Assembly (NCBI RefSeq): GCF_010015445.1
Contig: NC_053119.1
Location: 30,588,643-30,652,642 of the forward strand
Direction: 5' to 3'
Length of the DNA stretch: 64,000 nt
Origin: Perca fluviatilis
Lineage: Eukaryota; Chordata; Actinopteri; Perciformes; Percidae
Below, piece after piece: positions 34,446 through 44,999 of this stretch; the stretch's first letter is position 1; every line of letters starts with the position of its first letter. A program made the position numbers and the translations under genes. Below the pieces are notes generated by a model, which saw nothing but the letters and a program-made list of their open reading frames with translations, made no database searches and was not told where the DNA came from.

Positions 34446-35847
34446 TCTACAAAAAAACAATGCTTGGATTGCACATTTTATTTGGAGCCCAGAGCTTTTC
34501 GTGGATGGACATCAGGTTTACAAGCTGAGCATCTGGTGTAGCATGACTTGTTAAAACTGTTAAAACGTTGTTTCGCCTAAAGTCTGATCTGAACTACAGT
34601 TAGTCAGCATGCTATAATCTCCTGTAAAAACATTATCAATGTCTTCTCAGTAGTGTAAAATGACACAGTAATTCCTTTATCAACTTTCTATTTCTTTAAA
34701 TGCATTTACAAGAAAAAAAAGATTTTATATATATTCCTTCAGAGGAATTTTCACCGTTCACCTTGCTGATGGCTGACCTAAAAAGGTTCATAACAGTTTC
34801 AGCCCAATTGTTGTTGAGAAACGTTAACATTCTACTGTAACCATCCATTGTGCCATGTACAACTAGTTTCCATCTTATCAGTTTATGATTTCTGTCTATG
34901 TGCCATATATAGTTTGGACACAGTGTATACTCGTGTTTGTATTATAAATTTTTTGCTTGAGGTTGCACTCTTGTCAGTATTGCTGTAAAGGTGTAACCAG
35001 GTGTGTTCTTGTCTGATTAATATTCATGGTTCATTTTAGCTGTATCAGACACAGACTATTGCAGTATTTCAATTAAGTGGCCAGTTCCTATAAATAGACC
35101 ATTCCAGAAACTCTGAATAAGCTGTGTACTTCAGTAATGAACATCCTGCATTGTCATTTTGTTTTGGTGAACAGATACCTTGAGAATGTGAAGTGAGAGT
35201 ATTTGCAGACCATCAGTATAGTGTAATTTGTTATTGGTGGCTAACTGCATACCTCATGACTTTACTATTTGCCTTTTAGCTTGTTTCAGCAGTAATATGC
35301 ACATACATGCAAATGTTTCATTTGATTTGTTTGCAATTTGATTAAACACTACTTGCAAAAAACAGATTTTGCTTTTCTTGTCCAATATCAACAGGTGTGA
35401 TAAAAGTTCATGGAAAAAAATGAATCGATGAGAGGAATTTCAAAAGAAAAAAGTATATCTTTAATATTTTCATAAAGCTCATAGGTGTAAGTCATCTTAC
35501 AAAGCAAGTTACAGTTGGTTGCTTCACACTTTCACTGTTCTTGCATGACAAACTTGTGTTTTCCAAAATCATACGTATTATTCACAGGTTGGAGAGGATT
35601 AGAGAAGTGCAAGACATGGAGGTAGGTGGATATACTGAGTCACACACAGGAATAAACTGATGTAAGAATTCACAATTAAGATGGAATCAAAATAGTTCAC
35701 AATTAATTCAATAGTTGACAATAATCATCACAGTTCTAAAATACAATAACAAAATACATTTATAAATTTGAGTAATTTACAATATCGTGTAATGTTGACA
35801 TGAGTCAAAGTCCCACCCACCCCACCCCTCTTTTGCTTGGCTGATTG
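34446..35847. other. 3' regions of the convergent HECT and integrase genes
   Basis: AT-rich sequence between the two stop codons. The only coding trace is the duplicated integrase fragment at 34764-34942. Confidence 0.6.
34764..34942 (-). pseudogene. Duplicated fragment of the integrase exon
   Basis: This stretch closely matches 36436-36620 in the same orientation, covering the part of the integrase with the first catalytic Asp region and downstream. It carries small indels and ends abruptly on both sides. It shows that a second integrase segment, or a recombination between copies, once lay here. Confidence 0.8.
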
Positions 35848-36960
35848 TTACATATTTAAAATTTTGTGTAACACAAATTCCTGTACTCTGTGATACAATG
35901 TTTTTCCCTTGTTACCATCATTTTCAAGTGGGTTTACTGTAACAACCAATTCTTGCAAGTCTTGCTGGTTAAGTGGGCAAAAGGAGTAATGTGCATGAGG
36001 AGTTGATACTGAGTCCACTGTTCTTTCCTCATCTGCAGCTTCTGGATAGTTTGGTAACAGAAGATGTCGGTCTAGTGTATAAAGCTGAACTGGAGTCCGG
36101 TTTCCTTCAGAGGAAATTGAATGATTGTTAAATGCAGATTTAAACTCATCTAATGTGCGATTGATCCTCGGAATGTACACATAATGAAGAGAAAATAAAT
36201 CTGTATCATTGTCCACATTAAAAGCCTCCATTGACTCTAATTCGTAGAAAATGGTTGCAAACACATGACTGCAGTTTCTGTTCAAGTCACGATTGAATCG
36301 TTCAATTCGCTGATTATGTACAGAGCTTCCAGTCAACACAGAATTTTCACCTCTGTGCATTCTCATGTCTTCCCAAACCTGGACATTCTCCCCTCCATGA
36401 TCATTTCTAATATGAAGGGGGCGGCCATGTTTGCTGATGGCCTAACTGAAGAGGTTAATAACAGTTTCAGCCCGATTGTTGTTGGAACACTGGAGAAACG
36501 TTAACATTCTACTGTAACCATCCATTGCGCCATGTACAACTAATTTCCATCTTATCAGTTTATGATTTCCGTCTATGTGCCATATATAGTTTGGACAAGG
36601 CACAGTGTATACTCGTCTTTGTACAGTTGTTGTTGTTCTCCTGGACTCAACACCAGCACCATCAACCCGTTGAACGGAATCTCTGAGACGACGACACTGC
36701 ACCACAATGTTTCTGGCACGCAAATGTCCATTAAGCATAACTTCTCCTACATGTGGATGTTCTGCTTTTATCTCACATATAGTTGCATGCAACTCCTCAT
36801 CAGAAATGTTACAAAATTTTGTGTGTCTTATGTTATATACCCGCATGATCTTATATAATGTGGGTCTGGAGATCTGCAGGACTGAAACTACTTCAGAAAG
36901 TGTTGTCCCTAGCAGCAGCAAACGCTCAATGTCTTCTTTGGAGATGAAAGTATGTTCATC
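35848..36960 (-). pseudogene. DDE (rve-type) integrase/transposase exon
   Basis: The exon starts at 36960 after a TTTTATTTAG acceptor and reads 371 codons to a TAA at 35848 with a single in-frame TAG at 36442-36444. The N-terminal part (DEHTFISKEDIERLLLLG, LSEVVSVLQISRPTLYKIM) is a helix-turn-helix-like region. The catalytic core shows YIWHIDGNHKLIRWKLVVHG (first Asp), NDHGGENVQVWEDM (second Asp) and VHNQRIERFNRDL (Glu), so the DDE triad is present, with about 32 residues between the last two. The C-terminal part includes LHYVYIPRINRTLDEF. Integrase-fold enzymes cut and join element ends. This sub-family is common in fish genomes; whether it is IS3EU-, Ginger- or another type I cannot settle. 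Confidence 0.85.
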
Positions 36961-37098
36961 CTAAATAAAAAAAAAGGAAAAAAACATATATGACATTCAC
37001 TAATATCATAACTTGTTTTTTGCCATGCATAGGATGTAATCATTATATTCCACACAAGTTACTACATATCACATTACAATTTACATATTCCTACTTAC

Positions 37099-37193
37099 AG
37101 CTGCAACGATTTCATTGATTAGTTGACAACAATTAAACTAATTTCCAACTATTTTGATAATGATTAATCGGTTTGAGTCTTTTAGTTGTAGCC
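37099..37193. repeat. Small hAT-type MITE remnant
   Basis: It begins AGCTGCAACGATTTC and ends TTAGTTGTAGCCCT, inverted ends of the same general type as the MITE at 32831-33151, but the interior is mostly deleted. The copy of its right end at 37438 comes from the later 254-bp tandem duplication. Confidence 0.55.
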
Positions 37194-37682
37194 CTAATCC
37201 TCAAATTACCAATGTTGAACTTCAATATTAACCACAAACCGTTATTTTATATCAATAGTTTTATCTATTTTTCTCAGGGTAACATAAACGTTATCCAGCT
37301 ATATCACAACTTACTGATCTCAGTGACGTGAAGTTGGAAGTGCTTGTGGCACTGGGCACCGCTGGTGTTGAAACCTGAAACAAGAGCCCGCATTTTAGAT
37401 GTCAGATATAGCGGCAAAGTGCGGCAAAGAGTCTTTTAGTTGTAGCCCTAATCCTCAAATTACCAATGTTGAACTTCAATATTAACCACAAGCCGTTATT
37501 TTATATCAATAGTTTTATCTATTTTTCTCAGGGTAACATAAACGTTATCCAGCTATATCACAACTTACTGATCTCAGTGACGTGAAGTTGGAAGTGCTTG
37601 TGGCACTGGGCACCGCTGGTGTTGAAACCTGAAACAAGAGCCCGCATTTTAGATGTCAGATATAGCGGCAAAGTACGTTAAT
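37175..37682 (-). repeat. 254-bp tandem duplication within the right inverted repeat
   Basis: 37175-37428 and 37429-37682 are near-identical direct copies. Each contains leader exon 2 with its splice sites (37315-37374 and 37569-37628). The left inverted repeat has this segment once, so the duplication is younger than the element's two ends. Confidence 0.9.
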
Positions 37683-38489
37683 ATTACACATGTTGACCAC
37701 AGCACAGGCTTCATAGAGTAAGTGGTCAGTTTTGTCACTGGTAACCACTAAGTCAACTAGGTTATGGGTAACTTAAGTCAACTTTCTCAGTCACATTAAC
37801 TACAGAAAGTGGATAAAAAAACTTTAGCTAGCATCCGTCACACAGCGAAGTGGCTGGGTTAGCTAACAGTGGCTAACCCCCTCCAGTATGCATAAAGAAC
37901 TAAAATTAAAACAACTTAACTTACCGTTGATGTTGTGGACTGGACCGGGGGAGGTACACCATGGAGTGCAGCCCGCACACCCGCAATGACAGCCCGTTCA
38001 ATGTCTCCTAGACCTAGAGAACCGGCCATGCCTGCCTTTCACCTAAGTCATTTGCTTTCACCACAGCGTCGTGGGGTGGGAGCGTGGGGCGATGGTGCAG
38101 CGCGATTTGAAGCCACTGCAGTGGGCGTGGTTTCCTTGGGGATTTGAATATTTTCTAAATATTTAGCTTTACACTTGGTGACACATTTAGATATAACATA
38201 TTTAACATTTAACATTTAGATATATATTTAAGGTTTAGATTTAGATATAATATTTAGATATATATTTAAGATTAAGATTTAGATATAATATTTAGATTTA
38301 ACATTTAGATATAAATTTAAGAATTAGATTTAACATTTAACATTTAGATATAAATTTAAGATTTAGATTTAGATATAACATTTAGATTTAACATTTAACA
38401 TTTGTATATATATTTAACATTTAGATTTAGATATAACATTTAGATTTAACATTTAACATTTAGATATAACATTTAGATTTAACATTTAG

Positions 38490-38510
<21 letters not shown>
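37199..38510 (-). repeat. Right inverted repeat with leader exons and subterminal satellite
   Basis: This is the reverse complement of 20272-21284, longer because of the 254-bp duplication and an expanded ACATTTAGATATAAC-type array (about 38160-38490). It runs into a TA microsatellite (38491-38531) in which a Tc1 fragment is inserted, so the true right end is hidden. Confidence 0.85.
37315..38029 (-). CDS. Leader exons 1 and 2 of the integrase gene
   Basis: Reading leftward, exon 1 (38029-37925) begins at ATG with the same MAGSLGLGDIERAVIAGV start as the left copy and ends before GTAAGT. Exon 2 is present twice (37628-37569 and 37374-37315), each with TTTCAG before and GTAAGT after. All junctions are phase 0, as is the integrase exon at 36960, so either or both copies of exon 2 could be included without a frameshift. 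Product: a short Ala/Pro then Ser/Thr-rich leader fused to the integrase. Confidence 0.65.
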
Positions 38511-38532
<22 letters not shown>

Positions 38533-38534
<2 letters not shown>

Positions 38535-38790
38535 TACAGGCCAAAAGTTTGGACACACCTTCTCATTCAATGTGTTTCTTTATTTTCATGACTATTTACA
38601 TTGTAGATTCTCACTGAAGGCATCAAAACTATGAATGAACACATATGGAATTATGTACTTTACAAAAAAGTGTGAAATAACTGAAAACATGTCTTATATT
38701 TTAAATTCTTCAAAGTAGCCACCCTTTGCTTTTTTGATAACTCTGCAAACCCTTGGTGTTCTCTCAATGAGCTTCATGAGGTAGTCACCT
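38533..38790. mobile_element. Internally deleted Tc1-like fragment
   Basis: It begins CAGTACAGGCCAAAAGTTTG at a TA and matches the left end of the Tc1 at 46704. After about 190 bp it jumps to sequence near the opposite end (GGTGTTCTCTCAATGAGC). It is a deletion relic that interrupts the right edge of the composite element. Confidence 0.85.
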
Positions 38791-38989
38791 GAAATGGATT
38801 TATTAATAAATTAATTTATTAACTTTATTAACTTAATAATAAAAAAGCAAATGTGCGCATGTTTACGGAAAGCAAACATTCAATCATAGCTCTGAGTCTG
38901 CAGGGCGTGCCGCAAATTCTGAGTATCTGGCTGCCGCGTGTGTTGGGATGAATCCCATCCCTGCTGAACAGGGAGCCACGTTCCCAAAA

Positions 38990-40020
38990 CTAATTAAAAT
39001 TGTCAATAAATCCTATCTTGTGAATGCTGCATGTAAGTTGGAGACAGGTGTTAAGGTTGAGTAGTCTGCTAAAAAGGCATGCTCCGCGACCTTGAGATGG
39101 AAGTGGGCCCGAAATAAAAACCGACTTCCCAGTGCTTTTTAAAGCCTCAATGAGAGTGTTAAAGTCTCGCTTTGTGCACTCACTCTCCTGGTAGGACATG
39201 TCATTATGTCCACAATGGACCACGATGTGTTTAATAGAGGTCGGGAGTGAGGGTATCCGGTCCACAACTTTAGCCAGGATGTTTGCAACTTTGGCTCCAG
39301 GAAAGTAGTGTGTGACAGCATTAAAAAAACGTATATCCCGGGTGATGGAGTCACCAATAATTATTGTGGTTGGGGGACAGAGCGGACGAGGAATGGGGGG
39401 GTGTGGATGGCGGGTGACGGGAACAAAACAGTCAGTATCGGTTTCAGATGGACAAGGAAAAGAAAAGGAAGATTGCTTACCATTCAGTTGGGGAGATTGT
39501 TTTTGAGGAGCGTTGTCATTTGGCCGGTCCAGGCAGCGGAGGCCACCGGACCGTCTGACTACCGCATCCCTCAGAAGCTTTTGAGGCAAGGCAGCGGTCC
39601 TCTCCTGTGACGACAGCTGGTCAGTCGGCTTTGAAGCGGGGCCAGCCCGGGGAACCACACCGGCCGCTACCAGGGGGAAATCCGGCTCCGACAAGACATT
39701 GAAACGACTGGAGAGGCTGAGGGCAGGAGGCGATGTAAACACCTCAGTCCAGGATGACCTGATGACCGGTGTCAAGCAAGAAGATGGACATTGGCAGGTG
39801 GATGGATCCCATCCTGGAAGGCCGCCGAGAGAGATGAGATTCGGAGCGACTGATTATGAGCCACGTCCAAGCAGGCGGTTAACAAGGCATTTTTGGTCTT
39901 TAAGTCCTCGGAAAGCCGACAAACATCTTCCCTAAGGTCAGCAATTTCTTTGTTTGCATTCTTAAACAATGAGGAAATCCTGTGGGGAAGTGGGGACTCG
40001 CCAGGTGTAGAGGTAGCCAT
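38990..40020 (-). pseudogene. L2-type LINE ORF1 with esterase domain, inverted
   Basis: The frame 40020-39772 starts MATSTPGESPLPHRISSLF and is a coiled-coil-like segment (heptad Leu in EIADLREDVCRLSEDLKTKN). After a frameshift, 39775-38990 gives a Pro/Ser-rich linker and an SGNH/GDSL esterase-like domain: IIIGDSITRDIRFF with the Ser block, IVVHCGHNDMS with the G-x-N-D block. Fish L2/CR1-group ORF1 proteins have this build and bind RNA, lipid or membranes (family knowledge). It lies on the strand opposite to ORF2 at 40258. Confidence 0.8.
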
Positions 40021-40257
40021 GGAGCTGGCGTTAGTGTAGCAGGTAGGCCTAGTCTTGATAAATTAGCCTGAAGCTAATGCTTACTACACGTAGAAATGTA
40101 ACTTTGGTTATTTAAAAACACTATATTAGTATAATAGAAACTAGGCTATAGAGCCGACTGTTGTGTAGGAAACTGAAGGCAGCTGCCGACTGCCTGTCTG
40201 CTGCCGACTGCTGTGGCTTGTGGATGACGTCCTGTCGCAATCAGTTTTTTCAATATT

Positions 40258-42300
40258 TTTCATATAACAGAGGACCTTTATGCTAACTTTAGTCCCCCCC
40301 CATATTGATGATTTTGTAGACAGTGCTACAGCCTGCCTACGGATGACTTTAGACTCTGTTGCTCCCCTCAAAAAGAAAATGATGAAGCAAAGGAAACTAG
40401 CACCTTGGTATAACTCCCAAACTCGCAAATTAAAAGAAATCTTGCGAAAACTTGAAAGTAAATGGCGTTCCACCAAACTGGAAGAATCTCGTTTAGACAG
40501 TCTGAAAACCTATAGGAAGGCCCTCAGAAATGCCAGATCAGACTATTACTCATCACTAATAGAAGAAAATAAGAACAACCCAAGGTTTCCTTTCAGCACT
40601 GTAGCAAGGCTGACAGATAGCCACAGCTCTATGAATAATAATAATAATAATAACAACTTTTATTTATATAGCGCCTTTCAAGAAACCCAAGGACACTTTA
40701 CAGAATTACTGTGGCTGAGCTAAAGGAGGTTGAGCCATCTATTCCTATACCTCTGAGTAGTGATGACTTCATGAGCTTCTTTAATGATAAAATTAAAATA
40801 ATTAGAGATACAATTCATGACCTTTTGCCCTCAACTTGTAACGGTTCACCTTTAAACGCAGGACTAGAAAGAACGACAAGACCTGACATACTTAGACTGC
40901 TTTTATCCTATAGACCTTTAACAATTAATGTTGACGGTCTCTTCAGCTAAGCCATCTACCTGTCTCTTAGACCCCATCCCAATGAGGCTACTTAAAAGAA
41001 GCATTACCCACGGTTAACACTTCATTACTAGATATGATCAATGTATCAGGTTATGTAACAGGTTATGTACCACAGTCATTTAAAGTAGCTGTGATAAAAC
41101 CTCTTCTGTAAAAATCCACCCTTGATCCTGATGTCTTAACCAACTATAGACCTATATCTAAACTTCCGTTTCTCTCCAAGATCCTTGAGAAGGTAGTCCT
41201 TAATCAGTTATGTGATTTTCTACATAGCAATAGTTTATTTGAGGACTTTCAGTCAGGATTTAGAATACATCATAGCACAGAGATAGCACTGGTGAAAATT
41301 ACTAATGAGCTTCTAACTGCTGCTGACAAAGGACTTGCCTCCGTACTTGTCTTATTAGATCTTAGTGCTGCATTCAACACTATTGACCATACCATCCTGT
41401 TACAGAGATTGGAAAATTTAGTTGGCATTAAAGGAATCGCAATCTGGTTTAAGTCCTATTTCTCTGATCAATCTCAATTTGTTAATGATAAACCCTCCAG
41501 GTATGCTTAAGTTAGCCATGCTGTTCCACAAGGCTCAGTGCTTGGACAAATTCTATTCTCCTTTTATATGCTTCCTCTAGGCAATATTATTAGGAAATAC
41601 TCAATTAACTTTCACTTTTTATGTTATATGTTGATGACACCCAAGTATACTTATCAGTCAAGCCAGACGAAGTCAGTTATCTAAACTTCAAGTATGCATT
41701 AAAGATATAAAATCATGGATGAACTACAATTTTCTGATGTTAAACTCAAACAAAACTGAAGTTATTGTGCTGGGCCCTAAACACCTCCGAACCTCATTAT
41801 CGATTGGCGATGCTGAAAAACTAGTCCATGCATTTGTTACTTCCAGTCTGGACTACTGTAATTCCTTACTATCAGGTTGCCCAAATAAGTCCCTTAAGAC
41901 TCGCCAGCTGATCCAGAATGCTGCAGTGCATGTTCTGACAAGAACTAAGAAAAGAGATAATATTTCTCCTGTATTAGCTTCTCTGCATTAGCTTCCTGTA
42001 AAATCAAGGATTGAATTTAAAATCCTTCTCCTGACCTACAAAGCTCTAAATGGTCAAGCGCCATCATATCTTGAAGAGCTCATAGTACCTTATTGTCCCT
42101 TAAGAGCACTGCGCTCCCAGAATGCAGAGTTACTTGTGGTTCCAAGAGTCTCTAAAAGTAAAATGGGAGCCAGAGCCTTTAGCTATCAGGCTCCTCTCCT
42201 GTGGAACCAGCTCCCGGTCTGGGTTCGGGGGGCAGGCACCATCACCACATTTAAGAGTAAACTTAAAACGCTCCTCTTTGATAAAGCTTATAGTTAGGGA
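40258..42300 (+). pseudogene. L2-type LINE ORF2: linker, RT and C-terminal domain
   Basis: The plus strand reads the endonuclease-RT linker (APWYNSQTRKLKEILRK), then RT with many frameshifts: FQSGF near 41250, VLVLLDLSAAFNTIDH (motif A Asp retained near 41357), [10 protein letters not shown] at about 41627-41656, and the C-terminal AEKLVHAFVTSSLDYCNSLL. A short (AAT)n plus TTTATATAGCGCCTTTCAA repeat is inserted at about 40636-40705. The endonuclease is missing. Compared with the copy at 17010 it is more frameshifted but keeps the motif A Asp. Confidence 0.85.
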
Positions 42301-42640
42301 GTGAGGAGTTGCAGCGTTCGCCTAGACTGGCGGGGGAGGGTGTGTAGCCACAGTCACGGCGCGCCTGCAGTGTCCTGCTGTGTCTTGCTGCATCCTGCTG
42401 CATCCTGCTATGTCCAGCTATGCTCTGCTGTGCCATACATCCTGTAACGCCCTGCAGTGCCCCGCTATGCCATGAACTACTACGACTACTATTTCTAGTC
42501 ACTGTTCCATTATCTTTATTGTGACTGTTATTGGCACTGTTCATCACACCCCCAATCGGCACCGTCAGACACCGCCTACCAAGAGCCTGGGTCTGTCCGA
42601 GGTTTCTTTCTTTCATGGACCCAGCTGAGAAGCGTCTTTT
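42300..42640 (+). repeat. LINE 3' region with short tandem repeats
   Basis: TGCTGCATCC/TGCAGTGTCC-type units at about 42366-42470, followed by a stretch ending in CAAGAGCCTGGGTCTG, match in reverse complement the 3' region of the LINE at 16330-16760. Confidence 0.75.
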
Positions 42641-42759
42641 GCACGCACCAGCTGGGCTGCGTCTAGTGTAAAAGAGCCTTAAGAGTCCTCGCCATCCTGC
42701 TTGGCCTCGAGAGTCCTCGATGTCTTGCACGGCCGCCACAGGTGTTCCGCTTTTGCGAG

Positions 42760-43075
42760 TCTCTGTTTTCTTCCTTGTCTTGTCTAGTTTTACTTCCTGT
42801 CTTTAGTTTTCCTGCCCTTGTGATTGTCTTATGTGTTTCACCTGTTATATCACCTGTGCCTTGTTTGCTCGTTACCTCCTGTATTTGGTCTCTGTCTTTC
42901 CCTTGTCTGTTGTCAGGTCATTGTGTTTTCTGTGTCGGATTGCTGTGTCTTGGTTTGCCTGTTTTTGTCTCCGTTTTGCTAATTCCCGTGGTTCCTGTTC
43001 TTCTTTGTTTCTTCGTTTTTTGGATTACCTTGCTTGCTGTTTTTGGACACCTTTCGTTGGATTTTTGTTTGTTTT
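42760..43075 (+). repeat. Gypsy LTR fragment
   Basis: T-rich sequence with TTGTCTTGTCTAGTTTTACT and TGTGTTTCACCTGTTATATC matches 52850-53040 in the same orientation. It looks like part of a fish Gypsy LTR. Its 3' portion runs into a GC-rich block shared with the foldback at 44505. Confidence 0.6.
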
Positions 43076-43100
43076 GTCCTCCGGCTCCGGCTCCGCTGTC

Positions 43101-43906
43101 CTATCTTGTGGCCTCAAGATACTAGGCTCGTTCGAGATGAACTGTGCCTCGCCTGTAAAGTAGACGAGAGCAGGCGGCAGCAGCCGGGGGCAGGGACAAA
43201 AGTCAGCTCTCAAGTCGGACAGTTTTCCAGCTGACTCCAGCAGCCTTCAGGCTGAACAGGAAGTGACACAAACACTGTGGTCCGGTCGGGTCCGATTCCG
43301 ATTTAATAAAATGTTATCAGACCCATATATCAGCTCCTACACAGTCTCCAGTTGGTTTTATTATGACAGAGTAGCTGTCAAAATTCTCTACATGTGATCT
43401 GTTGCTGATTTTAATAAACAACAGACTGTAGGTGATCCGTAATCTGAACAGATTTAGTCTCTCTGACTTCTAAACATAACTATCAGCCACACAACATGTG
43501 TTCTGTACAGAATAAGCCTTTAAATCAGACAAATAGCAGTTAAAATCCCTCCGATTCAAAATCAATAAAAAGTTTATATAAAACGTCATCATGTTGAGTC
43601 GATTCTGAACCAATCAGCTGTTCGATCAGCTGAGAGGCTGGCGTTTCCCAGCATGCACTGGGTCCACCTGCGTCCGCCTGGCTCTTGCAGTTGGTGAAAA
43701 GCAACTGCGCTACCTGCGTCTCAGAACTGCGGCCGCCTTGGTCTCATGAGATTATCGTTGCCCACGTGTGCATGACGTCAGAGCAAGTCGGGATCAAGTC
43801 GGACACAAATCTAACCGGCATGCATTGGGCGCCGATCGCCGGTGATCGATTCTGCGCAGATCTGGCTCATCTCGAACGAGCCTACTATCTCGAGGCCACA
43901 AGATAG
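43101..43906. mobile_element. Inverted-repeat element with palindromic ends
   Basis: 43101-43140 and 43867-43906 are 40-bp inverted copies with two or three mismatches, containing TAGGCTCGTTCGAGATGA. Each outer end includes a near-palindrome of the TATCTTGAGGCCTCAAGATA type, and an extra copy of that palindrome lies at 43908-43927. There is no coding frame. The superfamily is not determined. Confidence 0.75.
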
Positions 43907-44109
43907 TATCTTGAGGCCTCAAGATAGTGTAGAGATGTAGTGTAGTGCAATACTTCACATTTTGTGCAATATTCTCTGTTTTAATATTCAGTGTGCAATA
44001 TAGTTTGCTGCAGTTCTCCTTCTATTTATTTACTAGTACTGTTCATCACAATTCTGTTAATACAGTAATGTAAATCTTGTAGGCTGCATATCCATAGTCC
44101 TTTATAATT

Positions 44110-44999
44110 CTTCTTCATATTTTATAGCCTATATTTATACTTTTTACATGTATATATGTCACAAAGTGAAGAGTTTTCTTATGTTGTGTGGTGTTTTTTC
44201 GGGTGTTTTATTTTGTATATAGTGTGGTGTTTTGGTTTGCCTGGCACAGAACTGAAGACTCCTCCCAGCGCACCTGAGGCAGATGTTCTGTTCTTCCCGT
44301 CTATTTGTGCTCCGTCCTGCACTCCTGTAGCGTCCGCTCCTCTTTCCTCCTTATGTCTCAGCCATTCATTATCAAAATGCGCTCCTGGTGTGTTGGAGCG
44401 CGTTCCGTGTTCCTCCAGCATCTCTCCTGATGAGATCTGCCTCAGGTGCGCTGGGAGGAGTCTTCAGTGCCAGGCAAACCAAAACACCACAGATAGACGG
44501 GCAGGACAGCGGAGCCGGAGCCGGAGGACAGCTGTGGATGTTTGGCGGATTGACGCGTTGGCGTTGTTGCCGAACGGGAAAAGCAGAGTGGACGTTGCGT
44601 GTCTGCTGGCCTTCTTCCCCCCTCCCTCAAACAGAAAAGGGTAAAGATTGTAGTCCCTTTCTCTATAGACTGGTTGAAATCAGATTTTCTATTTTTGCCC
44701 AAATCGCACTTCGACAACGCCAACGCCATCGCTCCCCAAACATCCACAGCTGTCCTCCCGCTCCGGCTCCGGCCCTGCTTGTTCCGTCCCGCCGTCTATC
44801 TGTGCTCTGTCCCCAACGTTTCTTTTTCGCTCTCTATCCGCTCGTCTTTCCTCCTTGTGTCTCAGCCATTGATAATACAAAATAAAACACCCGAAACACC
44901 ACACTATATACAACATAAGAAAACTCTGGCTGCCTGGCTCCACTTTGTGACATATATACATGTAAAAAGTATAAATATAGGCTATAAAATATGAAGAAG
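44110..44999. mobile_element. Foldback element with nested inverted repeats
   Basis: Outer arms 44110-44168 and 44941-44999 are exact 59-bp inverted copies, extended inward by a diverged TTTTCTTATGTTG...GGGTGTTTTATTTTG arm. Inside are two more inverted pairs: about 44222-44285 with 44437-44500, and about 44505-44575 with 44705-44785. Overlapping open frames here are by-products of GC-rich repeats. No transposase is seen. Confidence 0.85.

Larger units (their letters stand above)
20272..38510. mobile_element. Composite TIR element with convergent HECT ligase and DDE integrase genes
   Basis: Sequences 20272-21284 and 37199-38510 are inverted copies of each other and bound a roughly 18-kb unit. 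From the left copy two leader exons (20708-20812, 21109-21168) splice in phase toward a HECT ligase gene ending at 34445. From the right copy the same two exons splice in phase toward a DDE integrase gene (36960-35848). The genes converge. Later insertions (Gypsy 21578-26404, hAT 27407-28703, hAT MITE 32831-33151, probable solo LTR 33480-33990) inflate the length; without them the unit would be about 11 kb. The outer ends are obscured by the homopolymer block on the left and a Tc1 scrap on the right, so target duplications are unknown. A DDE integrase inside long TIRs suggests a self-mobilising DNA transposon. Confidence 0.7.

Noticed and set aside
42742..43163. Hydrophobic 127-codon frame resembling a membrane protein
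   Set aside because: The T-rich LTR fragment gives Phe/Leu/Val runs by composition alone, and similar sequence recurs at 52857.
44156..44994. Several overlapping 100-165 codon frames on both strands
   Set aside because: They arise from inverted GC-rich repeats of the foldback element; none has conserved motifs.
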